A DNA stretch of 64,000 bases from LZORAL124-50-18 sp051208045 (GCA_051208045.1 JBPJFY010000016.1:1-64000), one strand, 5' to 3'; positions 17,854 to 26,414 are shown, counted from the first letter of the stretch. Notes: generated by a model from the sequence alone, not told the origin. Program-made: numbers and translations.

Positions 17854-19119
17854 ATGTGTGAAAAAGCCACGACAGAATCCGCTATCGCCAGCGGCGTAGC
17901 CACCAGATCATCGGCAAAAAAACTTAATGGCCGCAAGAAACTCTGGCAGTTGCACAGCAATTTTCACTGCAGCATTATCGGCACATGCCTTTCGCTCGAT
18001 GAAATTCGACAGGCAGCGCGAAAATTCCACCTGATCGATGATCAGCACACCACAGACTTTCAACTACACAGTATGTTTGTCTCCGCAGCCAGTGAGGCGG
18101 TCCCACCCTCACGTTATATTCAAAAGTTTCTGGATAAAAAATATCAACGGGAAATCAAACGGTATTCGTCCGCACGCACTACGGAAGATTTTGATGCGAT
18201 GTGGCAGGCATCCTTGCAATCCGGTGACATTGCCGGCGCTTTTTGGGCCGTCGTGACTCATCCCAGGCTCGACCATGCCATGCTGCAAAAAATTTCCGGA
18301 GAAGTGCACATGCTGTCACACCTGCAGGGGGCATCCACCCGGAATGACATCAAGTCCCTTGGCAAGCTGCGCGAACGCAGCCAGATTGCACAGAGCACGT
18401 TTTCCAAATCCACAGAGGCCATGGCGAAAAAGCTGCGGGACAGAGACGTCGAAATCGAGCAATTGCGCCAACAAATTGAGGAACAACAGGCCAGACTGAA
18501 CGTTTTGGAAAAGGCTGAGGAGCGCGTGAAGGAACTGGAGCAGAGTTCTCATGTGACACAACTGGAAACCATGGTAGAAACACTCAGTGACCAACTGTTT
18601 GCGGCCGTGTCACGCGCCAATCAGGCGGACAAACGCGCGAAAGCGCTTGAAGCGCAGTTTAAGGAGATGTCCGAACACAACCTGCAATTGAGAAACGAAA
18701 TCACCGACAGCCAGGACGAGCTGGAAGCGGTGGAATCCACCTTGCGCCGCCTGCTCCATGCCCAGTGTGCCACGGCATGTGATATAAGCGATTCGCCCGC
18801 CTGTCCACTGAACAACCTGAAAGGACGCGCCATTTTATACGTGGGAGGGCGCGCCAGTCAGTACAGTTTTTTCCGCACACTGGTGGAGCAGTTTAACGGC
18901 ACCTTTCTCTACCACGATGGCGGCAAAGAAGACAGCCGACTCAGATTAAACACCCTCCTGGCGCAGTCCGATGTCGTTGTGTGCCCAACAGACTGTGTCA
19001 GCCACGATGCCTATTATCGCGCGAAACGGTATTGCGACAAACTCGCCAAACCGCTGGTAATGATTCCTCATGCGAGCTTATCTTCGTTCACCCGCGGATT
19101 GAATGAAGTAGCCGCCTGA
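17854..19119 (+). CDS. coiled-coil DUF2325 protein
   Basis: A 421-residue cytoplasmic protein. Residues 1-150 are a mostly helical region with WQLHSNFHCSIIGTCLSLDEIRQAARK. A long heptad-rich coiled coil occupies about residues 170-310 (many E/Q/K/L, few prolines). The C-terminal ~95 residues are DUF2325: GRAILYVGGRASQYSFFRTLVEQ, FLYHDGG, VVVCPTDCVSHDAYYRAKRYC. Three Cys in the linker and domain (CATACD, CPL) could bind metal. The molecular function of DUF2325 is not established. A Fur-like sequence lies upstream. SD is AGGAG with suitable spacing. Confidence 0.75.
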   Translation: MCEKATTESAIASGVATRSSAKKLNGRKKLWQLHSNFHCSIIGTCLSLDEIRQAARKFHLIDDQHTTDFQLHSMFVSAASEAVPPSRYIQKFLDKKYQREIKRYSSARTTEDFDAMWQASLQSGDIAGAFWAVVTHPRLDHAMLQKISGEVHMLSHLQGASTRNDIKSLGKLRERSQIAQSTFSKSTEAMAKKLRDRDVEIEQLRQQIEEQQARLNVLEKAEERVKELEQSSHVTQLETMVETLSDQLFAAVSRANQADKRAKALEAQFKEMSEHNLQLRNEITDSQDELEAVESTLRRLLHAQCATACDISDSPACPLNNLKGRAILYVGGRASQYSFFRTLVEQFNGTFLYHDGGKEDSRLRLNTLLAQSDVVVCPTDCVSHDAYYRAKRYCDKLAKPLVMIPHASLSSFTRGLNEVAA

Positions 19120-19202
19120 AGTCTCAGCATTCCCTGCATGTAGTGTGACCGAACCGGCAGATACTCGCGCTCCCGTCGCATTACAACGGTTTACCGCCTA
19201 AA

Positions 19203-19236
19203 ATGGGTCGCACCCAACATAAATTGTGCGACCCAT
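19203..19236. promoter_or_regulatory. perfect 11-bp inverted repeat spanning the start of the MalT-like gene
   Basis: ATGGGTCGCAC (19203-19213) and GTGCGACCCAT (19226-19236) are exact reverse complements around a 12-base spacer. The right arm includes the GTG at 19226 and the first two bases of the likely ATG start at 19235. No Shine-Dalgarno is visible. A TAAAAT hexamer at 19199-19204 could be a -10, which would place transcription initiation inside the left arm and make this a DNA operator; otherwise the RNA hairpin would mask the start codon. Confidence 0.7.
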
Positions 19237-20764
19237 GCTGCTAAAAACCCGATTCTATGTGCCTCCGCTTCGCCCGCAATGCGTGCCGCGCCCAGCGCTG
19301 ATGGCGCAGTTGAGTGCCAGTCAGGGGGGCGAGCTCGTCCTCATTGCCGCGCCAGCGGGCTATGGTAAGACCACCCTCGTCAGCCAATGGCTCCATGAAA
19401 CCCCGCACACGTTCTCATGGCTGACACTGGATAAAAGTCACAACGTCCCCACCCCATTCTGGCACTATGCGTTGGAGGCTATGCGTCGCATTCAGCCGAC
19501 AGTCGGGCAGGAAGCAGAACAGCTGATCACGCAGCGATCCGGTGCGCCCGATGTGGAGCGCGTGGTGATCTCCCTGCTCAACGATCTCGACGATTTGAGC
19601 GTGCATACCTGCGCGAACCACCCGCTCACACTGGTGCTGGATGATTTTCATCATATCGAAGACCCTTCACTCCTTGCCTCCATCAATCTGTTTCTGGATC
19701 ACCTGCCTCCCGGCATCCGTATGGTTTTGACCAGTCGCCATGAGCCGCCGCTGGAACTGTCCCGCCGACGTGCCACCAATCAGTTACGGGAAATCGGCGG
19801 TCACGCACTGCGCTTCACGCTCACGGAAAGCACTGCCTTTTTCAACGACACACTGGCACTGCATCTGGCGCCGGCGGCGATTCAAGGCATTCATGCCTCG
19901 ACGGAAGGATGGATTACCGGCTTGCAGCTCATCAGTTACTCGCTGCGCAGCCACCCGGAGTTGGCGGTATCGCCAATTGGCCAGCAATCGCCCATCGACC
20001 GAAACATTGCCGACTACCTGTTTGATGAGGTGTTTCATTCACTGCAATCCGATCAGCAACAGTTCCTGATGGCGTCTGCCCTCCCCCGGCGCTTCTGTGC
20101 GGGCATCTGTCAGGCCATGGTGCCGATGCTTCCTGCGCAACAACAGATCGCGGCGCTAGAGCAGGAGAATCTGTTTGTCTTTCCTCTGGATAACTATCGC
20201 GTCTGGTATCGCCTGCATGACCTATTCCGTCAGTTTTTACTGCAAACCGCTCTCACTGACCATCAAGACTTGATGCACTCCGCAGGAATGGCCGGTGTCC
20301 AATGGTTCCAGAACGCGGGCCATTACGATGACGCGCTGGCGCTGAGTATCCGCATTCAGCATTGGCCGGCAACACATTCCCTATTGAAACTGATGCTTGA
20401 ACTCTCGGAATCCGGCGTGCTTTCTGACGACGCGATCCGGTTGCTGAGCACCATTCCGGATCTGGCGACCCACCCCGAAATTCACGCGATTCATACCCGG
20501 CAAACCGACCTGAAAAGCTCGGTATCAAACACCTCCTCCCCTTCCCCCTCGGTTGCCGACCCGTGGGAAGAAGCACTGTCTGAACCCTTAACGCGCCGGG
20601 AGAAACAAGTGCTGACACTGATGACCCAAGGCTTGAGCAATCGGGATATCGCAGACGCGCTCTTTATCTCCCTGAACACCCTCAAAGTGCATATCCGCAA
20701 TCTCTATGGCAAATTTGGCGTAGAGAATCGCGCACAGTTGTTGAGTTTGTTTGCTGCGGTGTAA
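19235..20764 (+). CDS. short MalT-like LuxR-family transcriptional regulator
   Basis: A 509-residue regulator beginning MLLKTRFYVPPLRPQCVPRP, the standard opening of MalT/AcoK-type proteins. Walker A is APAGYGKTT (about residues 39-47) and Walker B is LTLVLDDFHHI. The last 60 residues are a LuxR helix-turn-helix (EPLTRREKQVLTLMTQGLSNRDIADALF, then LNTLKVHIRNLYGKFGV). E. coli MalT has 901 residues; here most of the TPR/sensor region between ATPase and HTH is missing and replaced by a short Ser/Pro-rich linker, so effector sensing must differ. A GTG start at 19226 is also possible. Three MalT boxes follow at 20767-20804. Confidence 0.85.
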   Translation: MLLKTRFYVPPLRPQCVPRPALMAQLSASQGGELVLIAAPAGYGKTTLVSQWLHETPHTFSWLTLDKSHNVPTPFWHYALEAMRRIQPTVGQEAEQLITQRSGAPDVERVVISLLNDLDDLSVHTCANHPLTLVLDDFHHIEDPSLLASINLFLDHLPPGIRMVLTSRHEPPLELSRRRATNQLREIGGHALRFTLTESTAFFNDTLALHLAPAAIQGIHASTEGWITGLQLISYSLRSHPELAVSPIGQQSPIDRNIADYLFDEVFHSLQSDQQQFLMASALPRRFCAGICQAMVPMLPAQQQIAALEQENLFVFPLDNYRVWYRLHDLFRQFLLQTALTDHQDLMHSAGMAGVQWFQNAGHYDDALALSIRIQHWPATHSLLKLMLELSESGVLSDDAIRLLSTIPDLATHPEIHAIHTRQTDLKSSVSNTSSPSPSVADPWEEALSEPLTRREKQVLTLMTQGLSNRDIADALFISLNTLKVHIRNLYGKFGVENRAQLLSLFAAV

Positions 20765-20766
20765 TT

Positions 20767-20804
20767 TCACCCCACCGCTCGCCAAAATTCACCCCCAGGG
20801 GTGA
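20767..20804. promoter_or_regulatory. cluster of three MalT boxes before ETF-QO gene
   Basis: Exact matches to the MalT box GGGRKGA occur as GGGGTGA: minus strand at 20767-20773 and 20789-20795, plus strand at 20798-20804. The last two form the perfect palindrome TCACCCC-CA-GGGGTGA. A possible -10 TACACT at 20827-20832 would put the palindrome centre near -38, where activating MalT boxes lie in E. coli. The MalT-like regulator gene ends three bases before the first box. Confidence 0.7.
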
Positions 20805-20885
20805 TTCTGTCATTTCAGCACCGCCATACACTGACATACCAAAAAAACGGCGATACCGCCGATCACTAGGAAGGAGTGTCACACG

Positions 20886-22559
20886 ATGGTGTCTGAAAAC
20901 CACACACAGCGCGACGTGCTTGAGTATGATCTGGTTATTGTCGGCGCAGGGCCTGCCGGGCTCTCTGCCGCCTGTAAATTCCTGCAAATGGCCCAGTTAA
21001 ATAACGCAGCGCTCTCTGTCTGCGTGATAGAGAAAGCGGCGGAGATTGGCGGCCATCTGCTGTCTGGAGCAGTCTTGCAACCAACGGCGTTGAATGAATT
21101 GTTCCCGGATTGGCAGTCCCAAGGGGCACCGCTGCATACGCCGGTGACTTCGGATGAGTTTCACTATTTTATGTCCGGCGAACACAGCGTGAAATTCCCG
21201 GCACGGGTGTCTGAAATAGTCAGCAATAATCGGGGCAACTATGTCGTCAGCCTCGGTAATCTGTGTCGCTGGCTGGCAACTCAGGCAGAAGCGCTGGGGG
21301 CGGAGATTTACCCGGGATTCGCCGCCGCAGAAGTACTTTACGATGCCCAAGGTGCCGTCTGTGGCGTGGCCACCACCCCCATGGGGCTGGATAAGTCGGG
21401 CCAACCCAAAACGTCTTTTCAACCCGGCGTGGAACTGCGGGCCAAATACACTCTGTTCGCCGAGGGTTGCCGTGGTCATCTCGGGAAGCAGCTCATCGAG
21501 AAGTTCGAACTGGCACGTGACGCAGATCCGCAGCATTATGCGCTGGGCATCAAGGAAGTCTGGGATATTGATCCGAAGCGGCATCAACCGGGTAAGGTGA
21601 TCCACAGTATCGGATGGCCCCTGGCGCAACATGGCGCTACGGGCGGCGCCTTTCTCTATCACATGGAAAACCACCAAATTACATTGGGCGTGATTACAGA
21701 TCTAAACTACACCCACCCCTATCTGAGCCCGTTTGAGGAGTTTCAGCGCTGGAAGCAACATCCTACTATCAAAGCCTATCTGAACGGTGGAAAGCGCGTC
21801 ACCTACGGCGCACGCGCACTCAGCAAAGGGGGCCTGCAATCGCTGCCCGAACTCATCTTTCCTGGCGGCTTGCTTTGTGGCTGCGAGGCAGGATTTATGA
21901 ACACCCCCAAAATCAAGGGCAACCACACCGCAATGAAAACCGGGATGCTCGCTGCCGAATCCATATACCAGGCCCTTGCCAGCGGCGATACCGGCGGTAA
22001 CCGGCTGACCAGCTACCCGGCTGCCGTGAAGCAATCCTGGGTCTACCAGGAGTTGCACCGGGCACGCAATGTTGGCCCGGCAATGCATCGCTTCGGGATG
22101 CTCGGTGGGGCGGCATTCACCTTTTTTGACTTTGGACTGTTGAAAGGTAAAACACCGTTCACCCTCTCCGATCTGACACCCGATCATGCGCGTCTAAAAC
22201 CTGCTCGCCTTTGCGCTCCCATCGACTATCCCAAGCCGGATCAGGTCATCAGTTTTGATCGCCTGTCATCGGTCTTTCTGTCCAATACGAACCATACCGA
22301 GGATCAACCCTGCCACTTGAAGCTGACAAACCCAGACCTCCCGATAACCCATTCGCTGCCGGAATACGATGAACCCGCCCAGCGCTATTGCCCGGCAGGC
22401 GTCTATGAAATCGTTGAAACGGCTTCCGGGCAACCGGCCTTTCAAATCAACAGCCAGAACTGCCTGCACTGCAAAACCTGCGATATCAAAGACCCGGCAC
22501 AGAACATTACCTGGGTTACGCCCGAAGGTGGGGGCGGCCCGAACTATCCGAACTGCTGA
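20886..22559 (+). CDS. electron transfer flavoprotein-ubiquinone oxidoreductase
   Basis: A 557-residue membrane-peripheral FAD/[4Fe-4S] enzyme that passes electrons from ETF, reduced by acyl-CoA and other dehydrogenases, to ubiquinone. The N-terminal FAD motif VIVGAGPAGLSAACKFL is at residues 17-33, with IEKAAEIGGHLLSGAVL next. The C-terminal iron-sulfur region reads RYCPAGVYEIV, then QNCLHCKTCDIKDP and ends GGGGPNYPNC, the expected ETF-QO terminus. ETF subunit genes are not in the window. SD AGGAAGGAG precedes the ATG. The promoter carries three MalT boxes, so the adjacent regulator probably controls it. Confidence 0.95.
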   Translation: MVSENHTQRDVLEYDLVIVGAGPAGLSAACKFLQMAQLNNAALSVCVIEKAAEIGGHLLSGAVLQPTALNELFPDWQSQGAPLHTPVTSDEFHYFMSGEHSVKFPARVSEIVSNNRGNYVVSLGNLCRWLATQAEALGAEIYPGFAAAEVLYDAQGAVCGVATTPMGLDKSGQPKTSFQPGVELRAKYTLFAEGCRGHLGKQLIEKFELARDADPQHYALGIKEVWDIDPKRHQPGKVIHSIGWPLAQHGATGGAFLYHMENHQITLGVITDLNYTHPYLSPFEEFQRWKQHPTIKAYLNGGKRVTYGARALSKGGLQSLPELIFPGGLLCGCEAGFMNTPKIKGNHTAMKTGMLAAESIYQALASGDTGGNRLTSYPAAVKQSWVYQELHRARNVGPAMHRFGMLGGAAFTFFDFGLLKGKTPFTLSDLTPDHARLKPARLCAPIDYPKPDQVISFDRLSSVFLSNTNHTEDQPCHLKLTNPDLPITHSLPEYDEPAQRYCPAGVYEIVETASGQPAFQINSQNCLHCKTCDIKDPAQNITWVTPEGGGGPNYPNC

Positions 22560-22654
22560 TACAGGGCAGCAATGACACTTTGACACAGATCTCGGCTTGC
22601 AAGTCAGGCCGAGTCAGGGTTTAATCTGCCCCCGTTTTTCTGTTTGGAACCTGT

Positions 22655-23278
22655 ATGATCAGCCTCGCCACTTTCGGTGTGTTTGTCCCTACTTTCTTTT
22701 TTGTCTCAATCACCCCTGGGATGTGCATGACACTCGCATTGTCTCTGGGCATGAGCATCGGGGTACGTCGAACACTCTGGATGATGGCCGGTGAACTCAT
22801 GGGCGTCGGGCTGGTCGCTTCTCTCTCGGCCATCGGCGTCGCTGCGATCATGCTGCAGTATCCCGTGCTCTTCGATGCGCTAAAGTATCTGGGTGGCGCT
22901 TACCTGGGCTATCTTGGCGTGCAGCTGTGGCTGTCTAAAGGCAAAATGGCTCTGCGGGATGCGTCCGACGTCGTGCCAGTGCAATCGGCGCGCGCTCTGG
23001 CCAGCCAGGGATTTCTCACCGCCGTTGCCAACCCCAAAGGGTGGGCTTTTTTTATTGCGTTGTTGCCTCCATTTATCGATTATACGCAGCCGGTGCCCCC
23101 GCAACTGGTGGTGCTCATCAGCATTATTCTGAGTCTGGAGTTCCTCTGCCTGCTGATTTACGCCAGCGGCGGCAAAACAATTCGCCGCCTGCTGTTGCAT
23201 GCCCACAATGTGCGCGTCATCAACCGCATTGCCGGTACGCTCATGGCAGGGGTCGGCCTGTGGCTCGCACTGGGCTGA
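22655..23278 (+). CDS. LysE/RhtB-family exporter
   Basis: A 207-residue inner-membrane protein with five to six hydrophobic segments. The family signature SITPGMCMTLALSLGMSIGVRRTLWMMAGE lies near the N-terminus, followed by YLGGAYLGYLGVQLW and FLTAVANPKGWAFFIALLPPF. LysE/RhtB proteins export amino acids or derivatives by proton exchange; the substrate here is unknown. It is a single gene on the plus strand after ETF-QO, with weak SD. Confidence 0.88.
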   Translation: MISLATFGVFVPTFFFVSITPGMCMTLALSLGMSIGVRRTLWMMAGELMGVGLVASLSAIGVAAIMLQYPVLFDALKYLGGAYLGYLGVQLWLSKGKMALRDASDVVPVQSARALASQGFLTAVANPKGWAFFIALLPPFIDYTQPVPPQLVVLISIILSLEFLCLLIYASGGKTIRRLLLHAHNVRVINRIAGTLMAGVGLWLALG

Positions 23279-23356
23279 TTTCTTCGCTCTCTCTCGCCTA
23301 CTCCCTTCGCTACGCCCCCACTCATACGCCTCGTTGCGCCCGAAAAAAAAAGAGGC

Positions 23357-23363
23357 GGGAGGA
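23357..23363 (+). promoter_or_regulatory. single MalT-box-like heptamer upstream of lamB
   Basis: GGGAGGA fits GGGRKGA, 172 bases before the lamB ATG. A single heptamer is expected by chance about every 2 kb, but the location before a maltoporin gene makes it worth recording. Confidence 0.25.
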
Positions 23364-23534
23364 TGCACCGCTGTGAACAATTTTTAATTATTGTGAAGAC
23401 GATTTAGGGAACCTCTGACGGACACAGGGCCAAACCCGGCCGATGAAGGCCTGCCAGCCGCCTTCCCAGGTCATCCGCAGAGTGAATCAATCACCAGAAC
23501 TTCCGTTCTTATCGCAACAACAGGAACCAAGATA

Positions 23535-24893
23535 ATGCAAAACAATAACAAGCCGCTGTTAAAAATCTCCGCGCTCACTGCCGCTATTTCTGCCGCTGCA
23601 CTCGCAGGACAGGCACTGGCAGTGGATTTTCATGGGTATATGCGTGCCGGTATCGGTAACAATGTTTCTGGCGGTGGCCAGGTCTGTTACGGCAACGGTG
23701 GCGCCAGCGCGCACATGGTGGGCCGGCTCGGCGACGAGTGTGACATGTATGCCGAGCTGAACTTCAGCCAGGAAGTGTTTGCCAAAGATGGTGTCAGCTT
23801 CAAAGTACACAGCAACGTCGCCTACGGCACCGAAGAAACCGGTGACGTTCCACAAATGAACAGCCAAGGCAATTCCTGGCAGGCACAGGGTGGTGATGCG
23901 TCCAGCCCATGGGATGGTGGCCGCCTGTCCGTGCGCGAAATGTATGTCAGTGCCAAGGGCCTGTTGGGCGATTCTACCGTATGGGTCGGCAAACGCTTCG
24001 GCCAACGTAAAGACATTCACATCATGGATTTTTTCTACCTAATGAACTCCGGCTATGGCATCGGCTTTGACAACCTGTCTGCCGGTGCGGGTAAATTCTC
24101 TTTCAACTGGTCTCAGGCGCACGCCAGTGGTGGTACCCCGGCTTTCGGTGATTACGATTGGGGCGTGGGTGGTGCCGACCAGGATGTCGTGAACGGCAGT
24201 ACCAAAGCCTGGCAACGCCTGAACAAACTGGAAGGCCGTTACTCGTTCAGTGTGGGGGAAGGTAATCTGGATCTCGTGGGCATCTACGGTAAGCCCTCGT
24301 TGACAGACACCCAGGAAGCCGCCGGTGACTTCGATGAAGACAGCATCTTCCTGATGGCCGAATATTCCATGGGCCTGATGGGCGGATTCAACAAGTTTGT
24401 AGTAAGCTATGGCACCAATGTGTTCCAGAATTTCCGTGACGGCTTTTGGGGGTTGAACAACGCGGCCTGGCTGGGTGAGGGTGACGGCTTTGGCATCATT
24501 GACCATGGTGTGGTCAAGCTGGGTCAACAGATCGATCTCGGTTATGCCGTTATGTACAGCAGCACCAACCCCGATGAAGAAAAAGGCAACGGGTGGTTTG
24601 AAGCCGACGCGATTTCCATTGTCGCGCGTCCACAATACAAGTGGAACGACACGATGAGCACCTTACTGGAAGTCGGCTACGACAATATCGAGTATGAAAG
24701 CGAAGCGCACCAGGGCCGAATCGGCGGTGAAGACCTCTACAAGGTCACCGTGGCGCAAGCCTGGTCCCCTCTCGCGAACGGTGGATTCTGGGCACGTCCA
24801 CAGATTCGGTTGTTTGTTTCTCATTACGGCGGTGATCGCGCGGTCGATGATGCAGAAACTATGATCGGTGGTCAGGTAGAAGCCTGGTGGTAA
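23535..24893 (+). CDS. lamB: maltoporin (LamB family)
   Basis: A 452-residue outer-membrane porin for maltodextrins. Signal peptide ends at GQALAVDFHGYMRAGIG, the usual LamB mature start. Conserved features include CYGNG...RLGDECD with the Cys pair of loop 1, REMYVSAKGL, VWVGKRFGQRKDIHIMDFFY, and the C-terminal aromatic EAWW. Size matches the family. AGGAACC precedes the ATG. The two genes downstream encode secreted proteins with likely carbohydrate-binding folds. No malEFGK genes are in the window, so the inner-membrane system must be elsewhere. Confidence 0.95.
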   Translation: MQNNNKPLLKISALTAAISAAALAGQALAVDFHGYMRAGIGNNVSGGGQVCYGNGGASAHMVGRLGDECDMYAELNFSQEVFAKDGVSFKVHSNVAYGTEETGDVPQMNSQGNSWQAQGGDASSPWDGGRLSVREMYVSAKGLLGDSTVWVGKRFGQRKDIHIMDFFYLMNSGYGIGFDNLSAGAGKFSFNWSQAHASGGTPAFGDYDWGVGGADQDVVNGSTKAWQRLNKLEGRYSFSVGEGNLDLVGIYGKPSLTDTQEAAGDFDEDSIFLMAEYSMGLMGGFNKFVVSYGTNVFQNFRDGFWGLNNAAWLGEGDGFGIIDHGVVKLGQQIDLGYAVMYSSTNPDEEKGNGWFEADAISIVARPQYKWNDTMSTLLEVGYDNIEYESEAHQGRIGGEDLYKVTVAQAWSPLANGGFWARPQIRLFVSHYGGDRAVDDAETMIGGQVEAWW

Positions 24894-24940
24894 ACTGAGT
24901 TTCTGTTCTTCTTAACGTAATTTTCAGGAGACAACTCCGC

Positions 24941-25366
24941 ATGAAAAAACGAGTCATTGCTTCCGCACTGGTGCTGTCTGCCCTGCTGGCCGGCTGTGCC
25001 GGTACCGGTGGAAAAAAAGATTTCAGCCAGACCGTTTACCTCCGGGGCTCTTTCGCCTGGTGGGATGCACTGCCAGAGTATAAGTTGAAACGCGTGAGCC
25101 AGGATGTATACATGGCCAGCGTCGAGCTGAAAGCCGATGGTCAGCCGTGGGAGTTCAAGTTCGGTGATGCCGGTTGGACCGGTGGCACCAACTGCGGTTA
25201 CCTCACCGAAGAAGATAAAGTGATAGAAGTGGGCAAAACCGTGAAGGCCAACTGCTCATCCGTCTTCGAGAATTTTCGTTTTACCCCGCCCGAATCCGGG
25301 GTTTATGAAATGTTTCTCGATAACACGGGCGAAGTGCCCATGGTCAGTGTGAAAAAGGTCAACTGA
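24941..25366 (+). CDS. lipoprotein with starch-binding-like (Ig/E-set) domain
   Basis: A 141-residue lipoprotein, lipobox LLAGC. The mature domain begins TVYLRGSFAWWDALPEYKLKRV and continues WEFKFGDAGWTGGTNCGYL. This is like the N-terminal carbohydrate-binding modules of pullulanases and glycogen-branching enzymes, in which tryptophans bind alpha-glucans. Two Cys (NCGYL, ANCSSV) may form a disulfide. It lies 47 bases after lamB with its own AGGAG. The likely job, inferred from context, is to capture maltodextrins near the porin. Not assigned to a named family. Confidence 0.6.
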   Translation: MKKRVIASALVLSALLAGCAGTGGKKDFSQTVYLRGSFAWWDALPEYKLKRVSQDVYMASVELKADGQPWEFKFGDAGWTGGTNCGYLTEEDKVIEVGKTVKANCSSVFENFRFTPPESGVYEMFLDNTGEVPMVSVKKVN

Positions 25367-25368
25367 TC

Positions 25369-26049
25369 GTGCTTTTCACACGCTTCTCCGGGGTTGCTGT
25401 TCTGGCAACCGTCTGTGTGCTGCCAGGCATCAGCCTGGCGGACACGTCAACCTGTAATCTGGCGCAGCTCGCCTGGGCGGAAAGTAAGTACTTTCTCATG
25501 GGCGATATCACCCACCAGGACGGGCAGTGGTACCGCGCCCGCGAACCGCATTCGCGCATCGATCCTGCCTCCGGGCAATTCGCGTGGGAGCCAATTCCGG
25601 CACCACCCGGCTGTGAAGAGGCGGTTACCGAAGAAGCGCCCAGCGTGACCTCAAGTCACAGCCCCTATGGCGCACCCGCACTCCCCGAGCCGGTCTCACG
25701 CACCGTCACGATCCCGGCACAGCCGACCATCACAACAACGACGCACCCTGACCCCCATAATGCGGCACCCACATCAAGCGACATCACGCATTCCAGCTCG
25801 GCGAACCTACGCTTCGATGTCCCCGCCCCGCCAGCGCAGACCCTCGTCACCGAAACACCCTCCGTGTCCCCACCGGCAACCGACCCTCCCTGTGGCGCTG
25901 TCGAACCCTGGAGCTACGCCAATAGCTATCTGGCAGGAGATCGCGTGGAAAAAGACGGGGTAGTTTTCGAAGCTATTTACCCAACGAATGCCTCCATTCC
26001 GGGCAACATTGGCTCGCCCCACTGGGTGCAAGTCACCTGTAACCTATAG
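25369..26049 (+). CDS. secreted protein with two CBM5/12-like modules
   Basis: A 226-residue secreted protein starting with GTG two bases after the preceding stop. A signal peptide ends at GISLADTS. Two similar modules follow: residues ~29-82 (WAESKYFLMGDITHQDGQWYRA ... FAWEPI) and ~175-224 (WSYANSYLAGDRVEKDGVVFEA ... HWVQV). Each has the CBM5/12 pattern Trp...Tyr..GD.V...G..y.A...W and is bracketed by a Cys pair (29/82, 175/224). An 80-residue Pro/Thr/Ser-rich linker joins them. There is no catalytic domain. It probably binds polysaccharide and belongs with lamB; the ligand is unknown. Confidence 0.6.
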   Translation: MLFTRFSGVAVLATVCVLPGISLADTSTCNLAQLAWAESKYFLMGDITHQDGQWYRAREPHSRIDPASGQFAWEPIPAPPGCEEAVTEEAPSVTSSHSPYGAPALPEPVSRTVTIPAQPTITTTTHPDPHNAAPTSSDITHSSSANLRFDVPAPPAQTLVTETPSVSPPATDPPCGAVEPWSYANSYLAGDRVEKDGVVFEAIYPTNASIPGNIGSPHWVQVTCNL

Positions 26050-26177
26050 TCTGTCTGAAGAAAATCCACACACGCTACCTCGATAATCATTCCGAAACAT
26101 TTTTCTTTGGGGTACCGCTGCTTTACCATCCAAAACCACGCGGTCACTTTGGCATACAAGGTGACAGCTCAATTCCG
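26050..26177. other. intergenic, no gene seen; hairpin at 26143-26165
   Basis: Together with the gene remnant at 26178-26414 this is the only stretch over 300 bases without an intact gene. It holds one hairpin, GTCACTTTG / CAAGGTGAC with loop GCATA (one G-U pair), which has no T run on either strand. It separates the plus-strand lamB group from the minus-strand toxin cassette. Confidence 0.5.
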
Positions 26178-26414
26178 TCAGATTGTCCGGTCAGGAAATT
26201 CCGGGGAATAGTAACTAACGACCCTGTATAGTAACGCCTTCTGCGCGATAAGGGCGAAGCCGCGCAAAAGGCAGCGGCACGAAAAGGCGTCCATACAACA
26301 GCTCAGCTCTTCTTCAGTCGGAAAATTTTTGAGTACTCGATGGATTGACCCACCTTCAAGCATATTGATCTTGTTTGGAACAGCTTTAAGCCAGGCAGCC
26401 CACAAGGCGTAATC
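26178..26414 (-). pseudogene. remnant resembling a methyltransferase C-terminus
   Basis: About 78 codons open in the same frame as, and directly after, the TAA of the 26415-26690 gene: DYALWAAWLKAVPNKIN, then MLEGGSIHRVLKNFPTEEEL. There is no good start codon (TTG at 26405, no SD). The text recalls, from memory, the C-terminal part of some SAM-dependent methyltransferases, and looks like the tail of a larger protein. It could alternatively be a second small gene of the toxin cassette. Confidence 0.35.

Noticed and set aside
22564..22640. Nested GGGCAG/CTGCCC and CTCGGC/GCCGAG repeats followed by TTTTT after ETF-QO
   Set aside because: The outer pair spans more than 50 bases and the inner stem is followed by no T run; too weak to call a terminator.
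23330..23362. CGCCTC...GAGGCG repeat after the LysE-type gene, considered as a terminator
   Set aside because: The A-tract lies in the loop rather than a T-tract after the stem on the plus strand, so it does not form an intrinsic terminator for that gene.
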